Position numbers and translations under genes: made by a program. The notes beneath the pieces were generated by a model. It ran no database searches and was not told the origin of the DNA. It was given only the letters and a program-made list of their open reading frames with translations. From assembly GCA_012064415.1 (NCBI GenBank), contig SSNU01000132.1, positions 176,236 to 240,235 of the forward strand: 64,000 nucleotides of DNA, read 5' to 3'. This document shows positions 59,105 through 64,000 of the stretch, one piece after another (within the stretch, counting starts at the first letter, position 1; each line of letters starts with the position of its first letter). Origin of the DNA: Gyrodactylus bullatarudis (lineage: Eukaryota > Platyhelminthes > Monogenea > Gyrodactylidea > Gyrodactylidae).

Positions 59105-60118
59105 TTTTGTACATCAATATTCGATACTTATTTGTTATAAGGCTTATCTTAATTTGTAAATATATTGTATTATGATTAAGTAATCAAATTTTTACTTTTT
59201 TTTTAGAGTAGAATAGCAATAAACTTAACATCAGTGCCTCTTCATCTATAAAAATTTTACATTCGTTTTAATCTCAATAAATTATACTGCTCCCGAAATA
59301 TATTCTTAAAAATAATGCAACTACTTTCGAGTAAAACTACGATATAATAATAAATAATTTATATTAAATTGATGACCTCGTTATGGCACGTGCTGATTTA
59401 CCCTTCCTCTTTTACACTCTATTTTCAAACAAAATCTTTTACAAAGTGTATTCTAAAAATATTTCTCGGTATGGAATCTTTCAAAATCATTATGATTAAA
59501 CAATTTTGCATGCTCAAGTGAATTCACAAGAAGACTTGAGTAGCTCTCATTACGAGATGAATCCTATTATTTTCTTCAAGTGTGTATTTTTTGATTTCTT
59601 CAAATAAATTCTTTACACTTTTGGGGAATATTTTTCTTAAACTATGCAAAAGAAAATTTTAATTGATAACCTTTGAACTTTGAAAATGAATAAATTTCAA
59701 CTTTGATGATGAATTTTTGAATTAAAGCTTTTACAACCCTCGAATTGACTTTATCGAATAAAGATTTTAACGATAAATTTTAGTTTTATGATAATAGATT
59801 TTCTTGTCTGATCGTAAATCAAATATTTTTCTAATTCCCTCTTATTTTGAAAACCCTGAAAATTTTCAGCTCAGGCGTTTTATTACTTAATCAGAAAAAT
59901 ATTTCTGAAAGTCATAAATTCAAACCTATTTATGTAAATTTCGGCCTTTTACTGAGTTTTATTCAATAAATATAAAATACGGAATAGTGAGCATTTCTTT
60001 TTGATTTCAACACAAGCTTGGACACGAAAAACCATGTGAATTTGAGTTAACAATACACATTTAAAATCTATGCCATATTGTCAATTAAATAAGGTTTACT
60101 TGTTTAACAAGGCTCGTT
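59105..60118. other. Intergenic, downstream of DLGAP
   Basis: About 1 kb of AT-rich sequence holding the DLGAP 3' UTR. A 38-codon open frame starts at 59394 (MARADLPFLFYTL), without splice sites or homology that I can support. No RNA gene was recognised. Confidence 0.4.
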
Positions 60119-60358
60119 ATGTCATTTAATGAATACAAAGGTGGTAAAGCTTATTTTTCCATTTTCCCCAAATTTATCATAGGGGCTCCCTGTCCACTGG
60201 TAGAGATGCAGTCTTTTTCTGACCCATTTCCAAACTGGGAGACAACAAAAGGTATGCATGCGATGAAATAATAAGAGTTTAAGTAATGATTGACAGTTGA
60301 AGAGACAATCGATTCAGAATCTTTTCTGCAGCACGATTATAATCATAATTTTGGTTAG
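60119..60358 (+). CDS. Possible short gene of 50-64 residues
   Basis: ATG at 60119 opens a frame that runs to a good donor at 60252 (AAAGGTATGC) and resumes after TTGACAG at 60297, ending at TAG 60356-60358. This gives 195 nt (64 aa) including PCPLVEMQSFSDPFPNWETT and ETIDSESFLQHDYNHNF, a composition unlike random AT-rich sequence. A further 42-bp intron (60141-60182, GTGGTA...ATCATAG) may also be removed, in frame, leaving 50 aa. The last bases TTTG/GTTAGT also form a splice donor, so these may be the first exons of a longer gene. A possible later exon is the acidic stretch at 62025. No family is recognised. Confidence 0.42.
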
Positions 60359-63300
60359 TAAAATCCATTGAATGCTGATTTAAAATTTAGAAGAATTCAT
60401 TATCACTCATCAGTAGGTTGTGTTATTTTGTTCAAAATCATTTGATCTTAGAAACTAGTTATCATGTTAATATTAAAACCTGAATTCATACTTCAAAGTA
60501 CCATTTAAAATTTCTACCATGAGTTAGAATAGACGGTCTAGTCTCCATAATAAATGTAAAAATTCTTTGTTAAATTCTGGAAAGCTTCTTGAATCACTTT
60601 CAATTTTTCAGTGTGTATTCCTCAAAGATTTTATTAATGTTGAATAGGACAAAATGCACATTTATATAAAATAAGGAATTTTACAGACTCTTAACATGAA
60701 AGTTTAAAAAGTTTATTTTTACTGCCAACTGTAAAATGTGTGGAAATGTTATATTATCAATAGTTATAATAGAGCATAAAATATTTTACAGGAAATTATC
60801 AAATAAAATACACTTTTCACATGTTGTAAAAATCATTTGACCGAATAAATATACTTTCTTCAAAAGGAAACAAGCCCATACTCCTTGGCCTCTTTAAGGT
60901 GAAATAAGGTGTGTTTTACACACACAAGAATTTCTTTTAAACAAAATTTTCTACTCTCTCGATCGACAGCATTTGAAATGAGTACGTTTTGTTTAATAGT
61001 ATCCCATGAAAATGTTTGGTGGTTAAAACAAGGTGTTAAACGGTTCATATTGTAACAAAAAATTCAATTCAACTATACTCAAAGATGAATAAAGAAAGAT
61101 GGAAAGGTTAATCCCATATTTTGTTCTTTCATATTCATAATTATAATTAATTATTAGAAAATTTTTTTCAATTGTTCTCAATGCAATAGCTAATCTTTGA
61201 ATATCTTTCATATTTCCTAAAAAGAGAATACTTATTTGGATAAATTTCGAATCCTTCAGAATCAAAACGAATATGAATCATTATTTTAACTCGTTACAGA
61301 TAATAATAAGACTGCTTCGTTTAACTAGTGAAATTAAAAATTTTATTTACAGTTCTGCTGATTAAAATCATGAAGAAACTTTTTGAGGTGTAAATGAATT
61401 AAATATTTAAATGAAATAAAATCCGTTTTAGAAATGATTGCTTCTTTTAAATGAGGTTATTCTGATAGAGAAAACAAAATACACCCACTCTCAATTCTCT
61501 TGATCACTATATGGAACAACAAAGATGCTTACTTTTGCTCTACAATAGTTTTAATATATTTCCTATTAAACTACATCTGGGATAATAATTTTATTTATTT
61601 GTATTGTGAAAAACATCTTTTTTAGAGAATGAACGACGTAACTGAAAAAAAGAACTAAAGATTAAATTTCCATCAACGAAAAAAAGAGAGTGTGAAAGAG
61701 AATATCCGTTTTGGAAAGGGGTGAAAAATTTTAATTAAAATATTTTTTTATTCTGCTAACAAGTGGCAAAGCTTCTATTAAATCAATACTCTAAAATTAT
61801 TCATAAGTTAGTTAGTTTATAGGTGGAAATTTATTGCAAAATATTACCAAGAATTTTAGTTAGTTGATATCAAGGTTAGAGCTTCGCTTAAAGTAATGAT
61901 ATAACCCGGGAACTCAATAAATAGAAGAAATGAGTTTTTACCATTAAATCTTAAGTTATTTAGCTTTACAATATAAAAGTTATCTATTTTTGAATCTGGT
62001 TTTGATTTTTTGCCTGAATATAAGCTCTGATGAAAGCGACAATTTGGATTTATTTGAAGATTATAATTTAGATGATGGAAATCGGAATAGAGCCAAAGAA
62101 CTGAAATCACCTCAGAATTTATATCATAAGTTCATTGATTCAACGATATCACCTCAAGCAGCTGAAACATCCCAAAAGAATATTTGTAAATTCAAAGCTG
62201 ATTCTTCTTCTTCTCACAGCAAAAATTTGTTTGAGCCGTTCAATTTTTTTTCTTTGTTGATTCCTGACTTTTTTTGGTAAAAATATCAACTAACTATTCG
62301 AAATTTATGTGAGGGATCATTTCAATTCCTAGTTCTTATTATTTAATCCCTATTTTTACTACATGCATGAAACCAACAAGTATTTCCAGATTTTACTTTG
62401 AATCGAACACCACACCTATTTGTATCCTTTATTTTTTAATCATTCAAAAGTATCTGAAACTGTACGGAGAAATATTGTTATTAAGAGCTTTTAGAAAAGG
62501 TATTAAGAAAGACAAGAAATATTAGAATATAAAAAGACACTTGAAAGTTTTCTTTTATTTTCTCTAAATACATATCGCAAGTGAGTGATGAGGTGTATAA
62601 CTTGTCTATTGCTTTTCTCTCCTTGAATTTTGATAACATTGAAATTATCATGTGGCAAAGCAAGCAACTTTGTTTCTTTTCCCTAAAACAAGAAATTTTA
62701 AAGCTTTTCTTCTCTTCTATCATGATACAGGGGAAATTATGAGAGATGTTGTACACCTTTTGATTTCCTCTAAACGGAAATGTGAAATTTCATCATCAAG
62801 TGATTTTTTCTTTTCCTGTCTTTTTTCACCTTCAACATTGAACTTTTTTAGCTAGGTGTGTGAGGTGGATGTTTCCCAATTTTATGTACGTTCATGTAAA
62901 ATTGGCTAATACAAACGACATAGAGGGTGTTTAAAAAGCGCAAAATTAACCCAAATGATACAAACCACAGTTTTACATCTGATAGAGCAGAGTATTTTAA
63001 TAAAAAACCGTCTTAAAATCTGATATATTGAGATTTTAGAGAATTAAAATGTTGTTTTATTAACAATAGAGAGTTATAACCTGTTCAATTTATGTTTTTT
63101 TTAGTTTTAATGCCCAATTGTACATTTTATCAGGTCATTGTATCAGATAATGTAGAAAAAGGCGATTTTTTAAAAGCTCAATGCAAAGTTAAGGAATAAG
63201 GCTTATGTGATTTATTGGAATTCCTAAAAGGTTTAAGAATTAACTAGAAGGATTTTATTTAACAGACAAGTGAAATTGCTCAAAATAAACAATGAAGAGT

Positions 63301-63547
63301 CCAAATGCTATGGTTACATGGAGAAAAAACTCTTTATTCAATAAGTATTTTGTGCAAAAAATTATTTTAATTAATAGAAGGAAATAAGCAGATGATCTGT
63401 TAAAGAAGAAACAGAATTCAATAAATGCCCATTCAGAAATTAAGAGTCTTTCTTCTTATATATCCTCTAAAATCCAGCTAATTGATGAATATGTTGAATG
63501 TGTTATAAATTAAAACTTATAATGCATAACTTCAATATAGTTTGGGA
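60359..63547. other. Mostly noncoding, one possible exon
   Basis: About 3.2 kb of AT-rich sequence. The only stretch that looks coding is plus-strand 62025-62280. The minus-strand open stretches at 60860-61265, 61856-62110 and 62481-62756 have no recognisable features. Confidence 0.45.
62025..62280 (+). other. Possible exon, acidic protein segment
   Basis: After an AG at 62023-62024 the plus strand reads SDESDNLDLFEDYNLDDGNR, then a Ser/Lys-rich segment (KADSSSSHSKN), until a stop at 62278-62280. There is no in-frame ATG, so it would have to be an internal or terminal exon of a gene whose other parts I cannot place. The short gene at 60119 is the nearest candidate, but the phases do not join directly (phase 1 to phase 2). 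Confidence 0.3.
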
Positions 63548-63885
63548 GTCGAATTTAGATTTTTTGATCATTTTCACTACTTGGCAATTAATGAAATTTC
63601 GATCAAATCCCTCAGAAATGGTGATTCTTTCGAAAATTTGTCAGCGATATTTGGCTTTCTTGTCTTATTGTTATCCTTATAATCATCTTTTGATGACTCT
63701 CTCCCTTTGAAATCAATAAAAATTTTCAGTTCAAAGTTCGAAAAATTTTGGCGCGAAATTTGAAAAATGATCTGATTTTTTTCAGAATTTTATCTTGAAA
63801 TCGTGAAAGTGGACAACATGAGTAGGATTCCAAAACATATTTTTGAATCATAGATTCTCAACTTCATATCAACCAACTTTATTTT
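63548..63885. repeat. Partial copy of the 34.2-kb foldback family
   Basis: Contains AAAAATTTTCAG, TCAAAGTTCGAAAAA, TGGACAACATGAGTAGGATT and the terminal CTTCATATCAACCAACTTTA found in the arms at 34690-34946 and, inverted, at 34239-34470. The part near 63562-63603 (TTTTGATCATTTTCACTACT) matches the centre of that element in inverse orientation. It is a rearranged or half copy. Confidence 0.75.
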
Positions 63886-64000
63886 TCTGTTTATTATTTG
63901 AGCCGAATTGATCTAAATCCTCAGAAAAGTTTGTAAAGAAAAAATTCATGGAAAAATTCATGCTAAAATTACCTAGCCTACTCAAAAAAATTCGTTGATC

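Overview
This window is a strongly AT-rich stretch of a bilaterian animal nuclear genome. The genes are split by spliceosomal introns, use the standard code, and encode animal-specific products: a transmembrane semaphorin, an Arrowhead/Lhx6/8 LIM-homeodomain protein, a kinase-myosin III, a DLGAP/GKAP scaffold and MYBBP1A. Many introns are extremely short (27-60 bp, GT...AG), while others run to kilobases and hold palindromic (foldback/MITE-like) repeats. I cannot name the species. Introns this short occur in several derived invertebrate lineages, such as flatworms and dicyemids, so I leave the phylum open. I rebuilt the exon chains by hand from splice signals and phase. Every multi-exon chain given below closes in frame, but none has transcript support.

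Layout. 0.9-4.1 kb (+): cystathionine beta-synthase in 7 exons. 5.7-8.3 kb: a cluster of small secreted proteins with ten conserved cysteines, made of one decayed copy on the minus strand and two intact copies on the plus strand, with a LINE reverse-transcriptase fragment between them. 9.3-10.75 kb (-): Awh/Lhx6/8. 10.75-14.9 kb: gene-poor. 14.9-25.8 kb (-): transmembrane semaphorin in 9 exons. It is head-to-head, 180 bp apart, with a 760-aa IQ-motif protein (26.0-28.4 kb, +) that resembles the non-catalytic part of a UBE3C-type E3 ligase but has no HECT domain. 28.7-47.8 kb (+): a very large class III myosin, about 2,880 aa in 23 exons, with a kinase, an insertion-rich motor and a long low-complexity tail. 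48.2-50.3 kb: three small overlapping or nested genes, namely a coiled-coil protein (+), a membrane protein (-) and a CEP164-like protein with a degenerate WW region (+). 50.3-54.3 kb (-): MYBBP1A/Pol5 in 11 exons, two with apparent GC-AG donors. 55.1-59.1 kb (+): DLGAP/GKAP. 59.1-64 kb: mostly noncoding, with one possible short gene at 60.1 kb.

The neighbouring genes do not form a pathway. The strongest candidate for something undescribed is the ten-cysteine secreted family (CxxxC-rich, TATA-driven, tandem, with one copy inactivated by transitions). Next come the HECT-less UBE3C-like protein, the expanded myosin III and the nested small-gene cluster.
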